50,709 nucleotides of DNA from Devosiaceae bacterium (lineage in GTDB: Bacteria; Pseudomonadota; Alphaproteobacteria; Rhizobiales; Devosiaceae): the NCBI GenBank assembly GCA_021648375.1, contig JAKISW010000021.1:1-50709 (forward strand), read 5' to 3'. Both the position numbers and the translations under genes were made by a program. The notes beneath the pieces were generated by a model that was not told the origin of the DNA, searched no databases, and saw only the letters and a program-made list of their open reading frames with translations. Positions 26,953 through 35,908 of this stretch are shown here, in pieces; within the stretch, counting starts at the first letter, position 1, and each line of letters starts with the position of its first letter.

Positions 26953-27036
26953 ATCAATTCCTCCCATTAAGCACATAACCGGCAAAACATAGTTTTATCC
27001 GGTATTTTTTCACCACAGGCCTGAAAACTAAAACAT

Positions 27037-27066
27037 CCAAAACGTTTTGGTAACTTAAACGTTTCG
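27037..27066 (-). promoter_or_regulatory. LacI-type operators upstream of aglE
   Basis: CCAAAACGTTTTGG (27037-27050) is a perfect 14-bp palindrome, 85 bp from the aglE start. A second, partial site TAAACGTTTCGG follows at 27055-27066. They match the operator in the aglA-aglR gap and are the likely control point of the operon. Confidence 0.7.
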
Positions 27067-27360
27067 GAAAACAATGTGGCAGTTCCGAACCTTTTTGCGG
27101 TACTGAAGGTTTGCACAAAGTCAACGGCTTGCCAAGGCAGATTACCAACCTCTGTTCAAAAATTTAAAACCTCAACAATTACCAACACGAACCGACTTCA
27201 AAAAGGCCATAAAATTCAATGCGTTAAAAATTGTAAGCGCATACAACAAGGCTTGCATGCTCTCATGCACCAGCGCGCCGATCTCTTGTGAGTGTTGCCG
27301 CAGGCAAAAATAAAAAGTCCAACAAAGACGCAATAGCCGTATGCGGCAGATATTATAAAC

Positions 27361-27487
27361 ACGCGCTTTATAACCTGACGCTCTAAAGCGCGTCGCGTTT
27401 ATTCAAAACTGCTACAACGCTTTATTTTTTAGTTTTTCCATATCTTTTATCCCAAAACCGGTTCCCACTTTTGGGAGACATGCTGTA
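27361..27487. repeat. Rhizobial-type intergenic palindromic element
   Basis: The stretch contains GCTCTAAAGCGCGTCGCGTT and then TCCCAAAA-CCGGTTCCCAC-TTTTGGGA followed by GACATGCT. An AAACCGGTTCCCACTTTT...GACATGCT consensus is, from memory, part of the dispersed intergenic repeats of Rhizobiales genomes. The 8-bp inverted arms are visible directly. It lies in the 549-bp gap 26953-27501, just downstream of the GT2 gene, and could act as its transcript end. I see no gene in the rest of that gap. Confidence 0.6.
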
Positions 27488-27501
27488 GGATCAGTACCTG
27501 A

Positions 27502-29328
27502 CTATTGCGCATCCACACCGCGAGCAAATCTGGTGACACCATGTTTGGTTTTCGCCCAAAAATAGGGGCGGGAAAACAGCTCATAAACAGCCAGAAATGC
27601 CGCCGCTGAGTTTAATATCCAATAAATTGGGAACAAAATCTGGTAATGAGCCAGCCTAAGCAAACCCAGCCTTTTAAGTCCTAAGGTTGAAACAAGGATT
27701 GAAGCCCCGTATCCCACAAATAAAATTGTCAGCAATATGAAAGTCCATAGATCATTGGGTGCAAGGCCAAGAGCTTCCCCGGTAAAAAGCCTGAACACCA
27801 AAATTATCGTAAAAAGGGAATGAAGTGGAGCGCTGATTATCATACCACCAACAAAGGCCTGAAAAATCAGAAAATTTCTCCAACCGATATCCCGCAGAAA
27901 TTTTTTGGGATGACGATTATGCACAATGAATGTCTGCATCCATCCCTTCATCCATCGGGTGCGCTGGGCCAGCCAACTGCCATAGGTGATGGGTGCCTCT
28001 TCAAGGGTACGCGAGGAGAACGTTCCGGTGCGATAGCGCAACCTGCTCAGCCTGATACCAAGATCTGCGTCTTCAGTTACGTTAAATGCGTCCCATCCAC
28101 CAACTTCACGCAGGGACTTCAAACGAAAATGATTGGAGGTCCCTCCGAGTGGCAAGGGCATATTCCAGCGTGACAATGCCGGCAAAACCAAACCAAAAAG
28201 GCCGCTATACTCGGCACAAAACAATGCTGCCAGCCAGTTTTCGCTGTTGTTTTCAACAACCAGCTCAGCCTGCAGGCAATCAAGTCCGGGTTCCTGATAA
28301 AACCTGGCGGCTGCCTGGCGCAATTGATCCGGCTCTGGAATGTCTTCCGCGTCATAAATTACTATCAATTCACCCCGGGCCATGGGCAGCGCATAATTTA
28401 AGGCCTTGGGTTTTGTAAATGGCTCCTGCTTGGGAACTATGACCAATTCGAATATCGGGTTGCCCAATTCTGCGGCAACCATATTAAGAGTATTGCGGCT
28501 TTGTGATTCTACCACAAATTTTATGTCCAGCTTTTCTCTTGGATAATCAAGACGGTTCATGGCGCTTACCAGCTGGGTGACCATGTGAGCTTCATCTCTT
28601 AGGGGAATTAAAATTGTATAATGGGGCAGATCCTGATCATCCAGAGGAGCAATCTCAGGTTCCGCATCCAGCCAAAAAGAAGACAAGGCAGCAATCATAC
28701 GGAACAGAGCCGGTATCAAAATGACAAACGCCAAAAACGGCACCAATATGGGGTGCATATATAGCGGGGTAAGAGCTGCAAGTGAAATTATCAAAACAAG
28801 AGCGATAGTGAATACAATTCTTGTACCAAGCCCAAGCTCAAGGTGAGCGCTGGCATAGGGCCATTGACGTGCCAGACGGGTTCTTGCCTGATCCAATAAA
28901 AGCGGAGCGCAACGATCGCCAAGGCCAACACGAATAGCTCTCGGTGGCACAAGGCAAATTCGACCTCCAAGATCCGGCTGTAAAATCAATTGTTCACGAA
29001 TTCGCAAAATTTCGCTAAACCCTGCAGATGTAAACAGCACATCTCGATCAAACAATTTTGCCCGAATGGTTTTAACAAAAGCAATGGCATCTATGCGGGC
29101 AATTGTTGGATTTGCAGGAACTTTTGCGGGAACAGTTTCGCTAAATGCCATGCCACACCAATTAGCTGCCCGCTGATAAATTACCGCTTCTTCAATATTT
29201 AAATGAATAGCAAAATATACCAGCGGCTCAACCTCTGCTGACAAGGCCTGATCCAGCATAAAGAGAGCTTGCTGATCGCTTTTACAAGCCTTGCCAAGTA
29301 CAAATCTTATGAGATCAATGGAGGACAT
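27502..29328 (-). CDS. Glycosyltransferase family 2, cellulose-synthase-like membrane protein
   Basis: A 608-residue membrane GT2 enzyme. The N-terminal about 170 residues are cytoplasmic and resemble the GspE-N-like domain of XagB-type synthases. Two helices follow (170-215), then the GT2 domain (about 235-470) with ILIPLRDEAHMV, the DAED metal motif, TEDADLG and QRTRWMKG (the Q-x-x-RW acceptor/product motif), then about four helices to the end. It would polymerise a nucleotide sugar into an exported beta-glucan or related exopolysaccharide. No partner synthase subunits are adjacent, and the polymer cannot be named. Confidence 0.85.
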   Translation of the reverse strand: MSSIDLIRFVLGKACKSDQQALFMLDQALSAEVEPLVYFAIHLNIEEAVIYQRAANWCGMAFSETVPAKVPANPTIARIDAIAFVKTIRAKLFDRDVLFTSAGFSEILRIREQLILQPDLGGRICLVPPRAIRVGLGDRCAPLLLDQARTRLARQWPYASAHLELGLGTRIVFTIALVLIISLAALTPLYMHPILVPFLAFVILIPALFRMIAALSSFWLDAEPEIAPLDDQDLPHYTILIPLRDEAHMVTQLVSAMNRLDYPREKLDIKFVVESQSRNTLNMVAAELGNPIFELVIVPKQEPFTKPKALNYALPMARGELIVIYDAEDIPEPDQLRQAAARFYQEPGLDCLQAELVVENNSENWLAALFCAEYSGLFGLVLPALSRWNMPLPLGGTSNHFRLKSLREVGGWDAFNVTEDADLGIRLSRLRYRTGTFSSRTLEEAPITYGSWLAQRTRWMKGWMQTFIVHNRHPKKFLRDIGWRNFLIFQAFVGGMIISAPLHSLFTIILVFRLFTGEALGLAPNDLWTFILLTILFVGYGASILVSTLGLKRLGLLRLAHYQILFPIYWILNSAAAFLAVYELFSRPYFWAKTKHGVTRFARGVDAQ

Positions 29329-29550
29329 TATTGTTGCGGTACATTATTATTGCAGGACACAGTCATTGAACGGCATTATTTACATTTTGGGGTGGCGGGT
29401 TAAACGTTAATTTTTAAAGATATGATGATACCTGTATCATTTTTCATCTGCCGGGCATAGTTGTCAGGCTTTAATTATTTGATTTGATTTGAGTTTTTTG
29501 ATTTTATATCTGTTAAATGCAAAAAACGGATCACACCTGTTAGGTTAAAA

Positions 29551-30369
29551 ATGAATCGATTGTTTGTAAATTTGGCCATTATTGGTGCCTTGTTTTTTTC
29601 AGGCGCTGCCATGTCTCAAACAACTCCAAACCTTTTTGATCCCGCAGCGAGAGAACAAAATCCCGATTTGAGCGGAATTTCAGCCATTCGATTTTTGACA
29701 AGCGCTGATTATCCCCCGTTCAATTATCGAAGCGGGACGGGTGAGCTGGTTGGTTTTAATATCGACCTGGCCAATGCGATTTGCGAAAATCTGAAATTAG
29801 GCTGCACAATGCAGATTTGGCCATGGGAACAGGCGGCTGATGCATTGGAAGATTTTCAGGGCGATGCTCTAATCGCTGGTCTGGCAATAGATCCTGAGAG
29901 TGGTGCGCGCTTTGATTTTTCCCGGATTTACATGATGCTTCCGGGTCGATTTGTTACGCAAAAACTTGTTGCAACTGAGTTTAATGCCAGCGATCTTGCC
30001 GGCAAAACCGTTGGCGTACGCGATGGATCTGCCCATTATGAATTTGTTCGACGCTATCTGCCAAATGCTGAACTAACTGCCTATGATAGCGAATTTGATG
30101 CTCTTGTAGCTCTGCAAAAATCTGAAATCTTTGCCTTCTTTGGCGATGGATTGCGAGCCTCTATCTGGCTGAACCAAAACCCGGATTGCTGTGAATTTGC
30201 AGGGGGGGCTTACTTCAACCCGCAATTATTTGGTCAAGGACTGGCAATTGCGTTTGCCCCGGAACAGGATCAGATGCGCCGCGCTGTAAACTATGCCCTG
30301 ACCCGACTTAAACGGGAGGGGGTTCTGGACGAACTTTACCTGCGCTGGTTCCCCATCGGGTTTTACTAA
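29551..30369 (+). CDS. Periplasmic substrate-binding protein, amino-acid (SBP_bac_3) type
   Basis: A 272-residue protein with signal peptide MNRLFVNLAIIGALFFSGAAMS and a family 3 solute-binding domain: FLTSADYPPFNYRSGTGELVGFNIDLANAICENLKLGC near 50-90, then DLAGKTVGVRDGSAHYEFVRRYLP and a closing ALTRLKREGVLDELYLRWF. These proteins bind amino acids or other polar solutes. No permease or ATPase gene is nearby, so it may be an orphan binding protein or a receptor. It is convergent with the hydroxylase gene with a 13-bp gap. Confidence 0.88.
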   Translation: MNRLFVNLAIIGALFFSGAAMSQTTPNLFDPAAREQNPDLSGISAIRFLTSADYPPFNYRSGTGELVGFNIDLANAICENLKLGCTMQIWPWEQAADALEDFQGDALIAGLAIDPESGARFDFSRIYMMLPGRFVTQKLVATEFNASDLAGKTVGVRDGSAHYEFVRRYLPNAELTAYDSEFDALVALQKSEIFAFFGDGLRASIWLNQNPDCCEFAGGAYFNPQLFGQGLAIAFAPEQDQMRRAVNYALTRLKREGVLDELYLRWFPIGFY

Positions 30370-30382
30370 TGGAATTTTGATT

Positions 30383-31252
30383 TTAATCTGAACCCTTTGA
30401 TGATGGGTTAGAAATTGAAGTTTTGTCGGAATTTTTTGTGGATTTGGGATTTGTAAACGGTAATAAAATTGCCCAGGTCCAACGCGTTGGAGCATCATCC
30501 TGCCACTCATTTAACCCGATAACCATTTCATCATGACCGTCTTTTGGCTGGGCAATGTAGGTGCCAAATATCTGATCCCATATAGAGAGAAAAAATCCAT
30601 AATTGCTATCGGTTTCTTTTGGATGCACCGAATGGTGAACCCGATGCATATCCGGGGTAACAAATAAACGCCTCACCAGAGCATCAATTGCTTTGGGAAG
30701 TTTGAAATTGGCGTGATTGAACAGAGCTGATCCATTCACCAGCGCCTCAAAAATCACCACTGCAGCAGCGGCCGGTCCAAGCAACAAAATCGCCCCTGCC
30801 TTCACAAAGATTGAGAATATAATTTCAACCGGATGAAAGCGAATTGCGGTTGATGCATCCATTTCCACATCGGAGTGATGCACCCGATGAATTCGCCAAA
30901 GAATCGGAATTTTATGGGTGATCAAATGCTGAAACCATATCACAAAATCTAAGACAAGAATGGCAATGAGCCATTCCATCCATAGAGGCAATTCCAATAT
31001 ATTTAACAGGCCCCAGCCATTTTTTTGAGCCCAAAATGCTGCAATTACCGCAGTAATGGGAACAATGAATGTGAATGCGATTACAGACACATAATCTGAA
31101 AGCATAATGCCCAGATTTGTGCTCCAGCGCTTGAGGCGGCTAAAACGACGCTTACGGCGAGGCATAATTGCTTCAACTATTACCATGGTTAAAAGTACAG
31201 TGCCAAATATCGCAAAGCGAAAAGCGCCATCGCTCAATCCAAAAAATTCCAT
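30383..31252 (-). CDS. Fatty acid hydroxylase / sterol desaturase superfamily protein
   Basis: A 289-residue integral membrane protein with the di-iron histidine boxes of the superfamily: HLITHKIPILWRIHRVHHSD (H-x4-H and H-x2-HH) near 115-135 and HRVHHSVHP near 210. Several helices precede and separate the boxes. I chose ATG 31252, because GAGGA sits 8 nt upstream; ATG 31261 would have no spacer. The family hydroxylates or desaturates lipids, carotenoids or sterol-like molecules; which one is unknown. Confidence 0.87.
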   Translation of the reverse strand: MEFFGLSDGAFRFAIFGTVLLTMVIVEAIMPRRKRRFSRLKRWSTNLGIMLSDYVSVIAFTFIVPITAVIAAFWAQKNGWGLLNILELPLWMEWLIAILVLDFVIWFQHLITHKIPILWRIHRVHHSDVEMDASTAIRFHPVEIIFSIFVKAGAILLLGPAAAAVVIFEALVNGSALFNHANFKLPKAIDALVRRLFVTPDMHRVHHSVHPKETDSNYGFFLSIWDQIFGTYIAQPKDGHDEMVIGLNEWQDDAPTRWTWAILLPFTNPKSTKNSDKTSISNPSSKGSD

Positions 31253-31404
31253 AGATTTCATCCTCAAACCGCATTGGGTAAAATATTTGCAGCACTTTCT
31301 TCAAGTGCATCTATATCCAAATATTCTTAGGGCGCTATTCAAAATCTGGTAACGAAATGTCGCCGCAACGTGATCGGTGGGCAATCAGGCCAAAGCAGTG
31401 TTGC

Positions 31405-31809
31405 TCAACCCTTACGCAAGCGTGCTCTGGCAGCCACCTCTATGGCCGCCGTGGTAAGACGGTCAATGCTCAAACTATCACGCACCATTTCCAGCCAGCG
31501 CAATTCCTCCTGCTTCACTTCCAGATCAGCAGCAGCAATCTCAACTGCCAGAGCGTAGGCGGTATCATGCAGGTGTTTGGGCAATTTGGAAATCACCAGT
31601 TCCAAAACTCCCTCGATGCCAACATTGGCCAGCAAATCTGCACATTGAGCGGTTGCGGCGGGCAGTTTATCCAAATTGTAATTCTCAAAAATTGGTAACC
31701 TTTCCACCAAAACACTCATGCGGCTCAATTCCTGATCGCTCAGCGCCCGGTCGGCCGCCGCAGTTACAACCATAAGGTAGATAAGCCCGTCCTGAATGGA
31801 TAGAACCAT
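31405..31809 (-). CDS. TerB-like tellurite-resistance family protein
   Basis: A 134-residue soluble alpha-helical protein of the TerB family: IQDGLIYLMVVTAAADRALSDQELSRMSVL carries the acidic first repeat and YALAVEIAAADLEVKQEELRWLEMVRDSL the second. The start is ATG 31809, with GGAGA upstream; the frame is open 30 codons further but without a ribosome site. Despite the name, lone TerB proteins are not shown to give tellurite resistance; they are thought to bind metals at membranes. It is divergent from lysK. Confidence 0.85.
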   Translation of the reverse strand: MVLSIQDGLIYLMVVTAAADRALSDQELSRMSVLVERLPIFENYNLDKLPAATAQCADLLANVGIEGVLELVISKLPKHLHDTAYALAVEIAAADLEVKQEELRWLEMVRDSLSIDRLTTAAIEVAARARLRKG

Positions 31810-32000
31810 GTTTTTTCTCCAAATTGCCAATATCAATATTTGACAACAGATATGGTAACAGAGTTGCAATAACAAGGTTTTGGATTTCAAATCCAGCAAC
31901 TACTCTAAAACATAAGCAAAAAAACAAGTCGTTGCGCTCAAGTTTTAGCTGTGCGAGGAATGCGAGCTAACATTTTTTTTGAAAATCCCGGGAAATAATT

Positions 32001-33623
32001 GTGCCAAAATCTTCTCTTGCCCCCCTTGACCCTGATCTTTTTGAACCCGCTCAAACCGCCAAGGCATGGCCGTTTATTGAGGCAAAAAAACTTGTTAAAC
32101 GGCTGGAAAGAACCAAGGCAAAGCAGGCGATTTTTCAAACAGGGTATGGCCCATCAGGCCTGCCCCATATTGGAACATTTGGCGAAGTTGCCCGTACAAA
32201 CATGGTACGTAATGCCTTTCGTCTGCTTACCCGCGATGAAATTGAGACACGGCTGATTTGCTTTTCTGATGATATGGACGGCATGCGCAAAGTGTCTCCA
32301 CATCTACCAAATCAGGCCATGTTAAACGAACATATGGGCCAGCCCCTTTCAAGAGTTCCCGATCCGTATGATGGCAAATTCAAGAGCTTTGCCGACCGTA
32401 ATAACCATCGCCTGATGGAATTTTTGAACATGTTCGGCTTTGAATATCAATTCATCAGTTCCACTGATTATTATACATCAGGCCACCTTGATGCGGCGCT
32501 GTTACGCATGCTGGAAGTCTACGACAAGGTAATGGATATCATTTTGCCAACCATTGGCGAAGAAAGGCGCAAGACCTATTCCCCATTTTTACCTATTTGC
32601 CCAAGGACCGGAATTGTCCTGCAGGTTCCAATGGTTTCACGCGATGAAAAAAATGGCACTATTACCTATATTGATCCTGATAATGGCCAGGAGGTTGAAA
32701 CAAGTGTCACCGGGGGAGCGGTAAAATGCCAGTGGAAGGCCGACTGGGCACTAAGATGGTTTGCCCTTGATGTCGATTATGAAATGGCGGGGAAAGACCT
32801 GATTGAGAGTGTAAGATTATCCTCAAAAATTGTTTCGGCCCTGGGTGGGCGCCCGCCGGAGGGGTTTAATTTCGAACTATTTCTGGATCAGGACGGGCAA
32901 AAAATTTCTAAAACCAAGGGCAATGGTCTGCCGGTTGAAGAATGGCTGAAATATGCTTCCAAAGAGAGCATCGCCCTGTTTATGTATCAAAAGCCAATGA
33001 GCGCCAAAAAATTGTATTTTGATGTAATTCCCAAAACTGTGGATGAATATTACAGCCATGCCAGCGCGTATGAAAAACAAAGTGCCAAGGAGCGACTTTC
33101 CAATCCGGCGTTTCATGTAAATGGTGGAACCCCGATTGCCCATGACGTTCCTTTAAGCTTCTCATTGCTGCTAAATCTGGTTTCTGTGGCCAACGCCCAG
33201 GATGAAGACGTTCTTTGGGGTTTTATTCAACGCTATCAACCGGGCGCAACGCCGGCCAGCCACCCGGAACTGGGACAGCTGGTTACCTATGCCATGCGTT
33301 ATTTTGAGGATTTTGTTAAACCGGGTAAAAATTTCCGATCCGCCAGCGATAAAGAACGCAAGGCTCTAATGGAACTTTTCGATCTGCTGGGAGAAATTGA
33401 AGGATCAACGGACAGTTCCCAAATTCAAAATATTGTTTTTCAGGTTGGAAAATCCAATGAATTTGATCCGTTACGCGATTGGTTCAAGGCGCTGTATCAG
33501 ATTTTGCTCGGGCAGGATCAAGGACCGCGCTTTGGATCGTTCGTTGCCCTTTATGGCGTTAAAGAAACCCGCTCTTTGATTGAAAAAGCCCTGGCGAATG
33601 AATTGATCTCGCAAGTAGAATAA
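32001..33623 (+). CDS. lysK: Lysyl-tRNA synthetase, class I
   Basis: A 540-residue class I lysyl-tRNA synthetase, the form found in archaea and most alphaproteobacteria in place of class II LysS. The HIGH motif is GLPHIGTFGEV near 52-60 and the KMSKS-like motif is KISKTKG near 297. The C-terminal part is the helical anticodon-binding region. It attaches lysine to tRNA-Lys in the cytoplasm. The start is GTG 32001, with a GGGAAA stretch 6-10 nt upstream. Full length. Confidence 0.95.
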   Translation: MPKSSLAPLDPDLFEPAQTAKAWPFIEAKKLVKRLERTKAKQAIFQTGYGPSGLPHIGTFGEVARTNMVRNAFRLLTRDEIETRLICFSDDMDGMRKVSPHLPNQAMLNEHMGQPLSRVPDPYDGKFKSFADRNNHRLMEFLNMFGFEYQFISSTDYYTSGHLDAALLRMLEVYDKVMDIILPTIGEERRKTYSPFLPICPRTGIVLQVPMVSRDEKNGTITYIDPDNGQEVETSVTGGAVKCQWKADWALRWFALDVDYEMAGKDLIESVRLSSKIVSALGGRPPEGFNFELFLDQDGQKISKTKGNGLPVEEWLKYASKESIALFMYQKPMSAKKLYFDVIPKTVDEYYSHASAYEKQSAKERLSNPAFHVNGGTPIAHDVPLSFSLLLNLVSVANAQDEDVLWGFIQRYQPGATPASHPELGQLVTYAMRYFEDFVKPGKNFRSASDKERKALMELFDLLGEIEGSTDSSQIQNIVFQVGKSNEFDPLRDWFKALYQILLGQDQGPRFGSFVALYGVKETRSLIEKALANELISQVE

Positions 33624-33643
33624 AATTTTATTTGGCGGCAAAA

Positions 33644-34297
33644 CTATTGGCTGGCCCAAAGAATGCGGGCAATCCATTCTATTTCCTGATTGTTCAGGGT
33701 TCTTGGAGAGTGCTCGGGATTGAGCGAATGCAATTCCACAGACAGAGCGCTCTGGTGGTGGAGAATTTTTGCGGTAACCTCGCCGTCAATGGTGCGAACA
33801 ACAACCCTGTCACCACGGCGCAATTGCTCAGTTGGCGAAATAATTAAAATATCGCCATCCCTATATGCGGGCGTCATGGAATCCCCGGTGACCTCCAGTG
33901 CATAGGTGCTGCCTGGTTCCGCTCCGGGGAACGAAACCTCTTCCCACCCCTGGCCAATGGGATAGCCTGCCGGATCAAAAAACCCTCCTGCCCCCGCCTG
34001 GGCAAGACCTAAAAGTGGCACCGTGTAATTTGAAGCTGGCGTTGCCGGGTTGGAATTTTCAACATGCAAAAACCCGCCACCGGACATAAACTGATCATAG
34101 CCTTCTTCCGTGACCTGCAAAATTTTTGCGATGCTTTCAGTCGAAGGCCAACGCTCCCGGCCATCTTTACCAATCCGTTTTGAAGGGTTAAAAGCCGTTG
34201 CATCCAGCCCGGATAATCTGGCCAGACCTGATACGGAAAGTTTATGCCTTTTGGCCAACGCGTCAACGGCGTCCCATATGGCACTGTGCGAAAACAT
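33644..34297 (-). CDS. S24 (LexA/CI-like) helix-turn-helix regulator
   Basis: A 217-residue repressor-like protein. The N-terminal HTH (about 1-65) includes KLSVSGLARLSGLDATAFNPSKR; the C-terminal S24 peptidase-like domain (about 90-215) contains the Ser in GDSM and the Lys in EVTAKIL, the usual catalytic pair for self-cleavage. An Ala-Gly pair in LAQAGAGG could be the cleavage site. Such proteins are common stand-alone regulators in Rhizobiales. An inverted repeat in its own upstream region (34331-34376) suggests autoregulation. Targets are unknown. Confidence 0.87.
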   Translation of the reverse strand: MFSHSAIWDAVDALAKRHKLSVSGLARLSGLDATAFNPSKRIGKDGRERWPSTESIAKILQVTEEGYDQFMSGGGFLHVENSNPATPASNYTVPLLGLAQAGAGGFFDPAGYPIGQGWEEVSFPGAEPGSTYALEVTGDSMTPAYRDGDILIISPTEQLRRGDRVVVRTIDGEVTAKILHHQSALSVELHSLNPEHSPRTLNNQEIEWIARILWASQ

Positions 34298-34330
34298 TAT
34301 TCAAATTGCTCCAATCGAATATTGACACGG

Positions 34331-34376
34331 GATGAATAAGCATATTTTTATTTAAGTAAAGCCATAAATATTCATC
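34331..34376. promoter_or_regulatory. Inverted repeat in the S24 regulator-DUF952 gap
   Basis: GATGAATA (34331-34338) and TATTCATC (34369-34376) are perfect inverted arms 30 bp apart in the 120-bp divergent gap. They may be operator halves for the S24 regulator. Confidence 0.4.
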
Positions 34377-34417
34377 TGCATATTGCCGTTACATTTGTAA
34401 TTGTCTAAACGAAACCC

Positions 34418-34777
34418 ATGAATTCACCAGTTCCAAAATTTATCTATAAAATTCTCACCGACACGCAGTGGCAAGAAGCAAAGCCTTTTGAGCATTTGCC
34501 TTCAATCCCCATTGATGAGGCCGATGGTTTTGTTCATCTTTCAACGGCAGCGCAGTTAACCAAAACACTCGAACTGTATTTTGCCGGACAGAGCGATTTG
34601 AAAATTTTGGCAATTTCGAGCCGAAAAGTTTCAACAAATCTACGCTGGGAACCTTCTCGTGGTGGAGAATTATTCCCTCACCTTTATACTAGCCTAAAAA
34701 TGTCTGATATTGAATGGCAAACAGTTTTAAGCGTTTCTAAAGATGGTAAATGTCAATTGCCCGATAAAATAGTGTAA
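34418..34777 (+). CDS. DUF952 family protein
   Basis: A 119-residue cytoplasmic protein matching the DUF952 family: IYKILTDTQWQEA at the N-terminus, DEADGFVHLSTAAQL near 30-45, and LRWEPSRGGELFPHLYTSL near 85. The fold is related to ADP-ribosyl-handling proteins, but no function is established. Its stop overlaps the pyrD start (TAATG), an arrangement recalled from many Rhizobiales, so it is probably co-translated with pyrD. Confidence 0.9.
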   Translation: MNSPVPKFIYKILTDTQWQEAKPFEHLPSIPIDEADGFVHLSTAAQLTKTLELYFAGQSDLKILAISSRKVSTNLRWEPSRGGELFPHLYTSLKMSDIEWQTVLSVSKDGKCQLPDKIV

Positions 34778-35892
34778 TGATTTCAAGAGTTTCTTCTTTA
34801 TTAAATAAGCCGTTACTGCGGCGCTTTACGCGTGATGCCCTGTTGGCACTGGACCCGGAACAGGCCCACAAGGCCACTCTTTTGGCGCTAAAATCAGGCA
34901 TGATTACGTCGAGTTCTGCTAAAGACCCTATAGAATTAAATACTTCAATTGCGGGAGTTCTTCTTTCCAACCCGGTTGGTATGGCCGCAGGTTTTGATAA
35001 AAACGCAGAGGTTTTTCAGGCCCTTGACGGTCTGGGATTTGGTTTTTGTGAAGTGGGAACCATCACCCCAAACCCCCAAAACGGAAATGCCAAACCCCGA
35101 TTGTTTCGCCTGATGCCTGCAAAAGCGGTGATCAATCGCATGGGCTTTAATAATCAGGGACATAATGCCACATATGAGCGGTTGAAAATAAAGCGTCCGT
35201 TTGGCGCAGCGCCGGTCGGAATAAATATCGGTGCCAACAAAGACAGCGAAGATTTTGTTGGTGATTATGTGTCGGGGGTAAGAAAGTTTGCAAAAATTGC
35301 CAGCTATCTCACCATTAATATTTCTTCTCCAAACACTCCCGGATTAAGGGGGCTGCAATCACCGCAAATGCTTGAACGCCTGCTTGGTGAAACTTTGGAT
35401 GAGCGGGCGCGACAAACAGGAAATACTCCGGTATTTCTAAAGATCGCTCCTAACCTCACCCTTGAAGCCATGGATGATATTGCCGCAACAATTGCAAAAA
35501 CCGATCTAAACGGCCTGATAGTTTCCAACACGACCATTACCCGAGAAGGTGTTGAGGGCTTGCGCCACGCCAGCGAGGAAGGAGGATTGTCTGGGCAGCC
35601 AATATTTGAAACATCTACCATCAAATTGGCCCAGATGCGCCAACGGGTCGGCCCCGACATGGCAATAATTGGAGTTGGCGGGGTGCATTCTGCCGCCAGT
35701 GCGCTGGCAAAATTTGAGGCCGGAGCCAATGCCATTCAACTATATACGGCTTTGGTATTTGAAGGGTTGGAGCTGCTGAGTGAAATTAAAAAGGGGCTGG
35801 TTGCAGCGATTAAGGAAAATAATTGCACCTCGATCAAACAGCTTGTGGGCACAAAAACCAATGATTGGGCGCAAAGAAATCTGAGTTCCTGA
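34777..35892 (+). CDS. pyrD: Dihydroorotate dehydrogenase (quinone), class 2
   Basis: A 371-residue class 2 enzyme that oxidises dihydroorotate to orotate and passes electrons to the quinone pool. It has an N-terminal membrane-association stretch, then the FMN barrel: NPVGMAAGFDKNAEVFQAL near 65-83, EVGTITPNPQNGNAKPRLFR, NRMGFNNQGH, the active-site Ser in INISSPNTPGLRGLQ, LIVSNTTI, and GVGGVHSAASALAKFEAGANAIQLYTALVFEG for FMN phosphate binding. Full length. Confidence 0.96.
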   Translation: MISRVSSLLNKPLLRRFTRDALLALDPEQAHKATLLALKSGMITSSSAKDPIELNTSIAGVLLSNPVGMAAGFDKNAEVFQALDGLGFGFCEVGTITPNPQNGNAKPRLFRLMPAKAVINRMGFNNQGHNATYERLKIKRPFGAAPVGINIGANKDSEDFVGDYVSGVRKFAKIASYLTINISSPNTPGLRGLQSPQMLERLLGETLDERARQTGNTPVFLKIAPNLTLEAMDDIAATIAKTDLNGLIVSNTTITREGVEGLRHASEEGGLSGQPIFETSTIKLAQMRQRVGPDMAIIGVGGVHSAASALAKFEAGANAIQLYTALVFEGLELLSEIKKGLVAAIKENNCTSIKQLVGTKTNDWAQRNLSS

Positions 35893-35908
35893 ATTAGCCA
35901 TTTAATTG

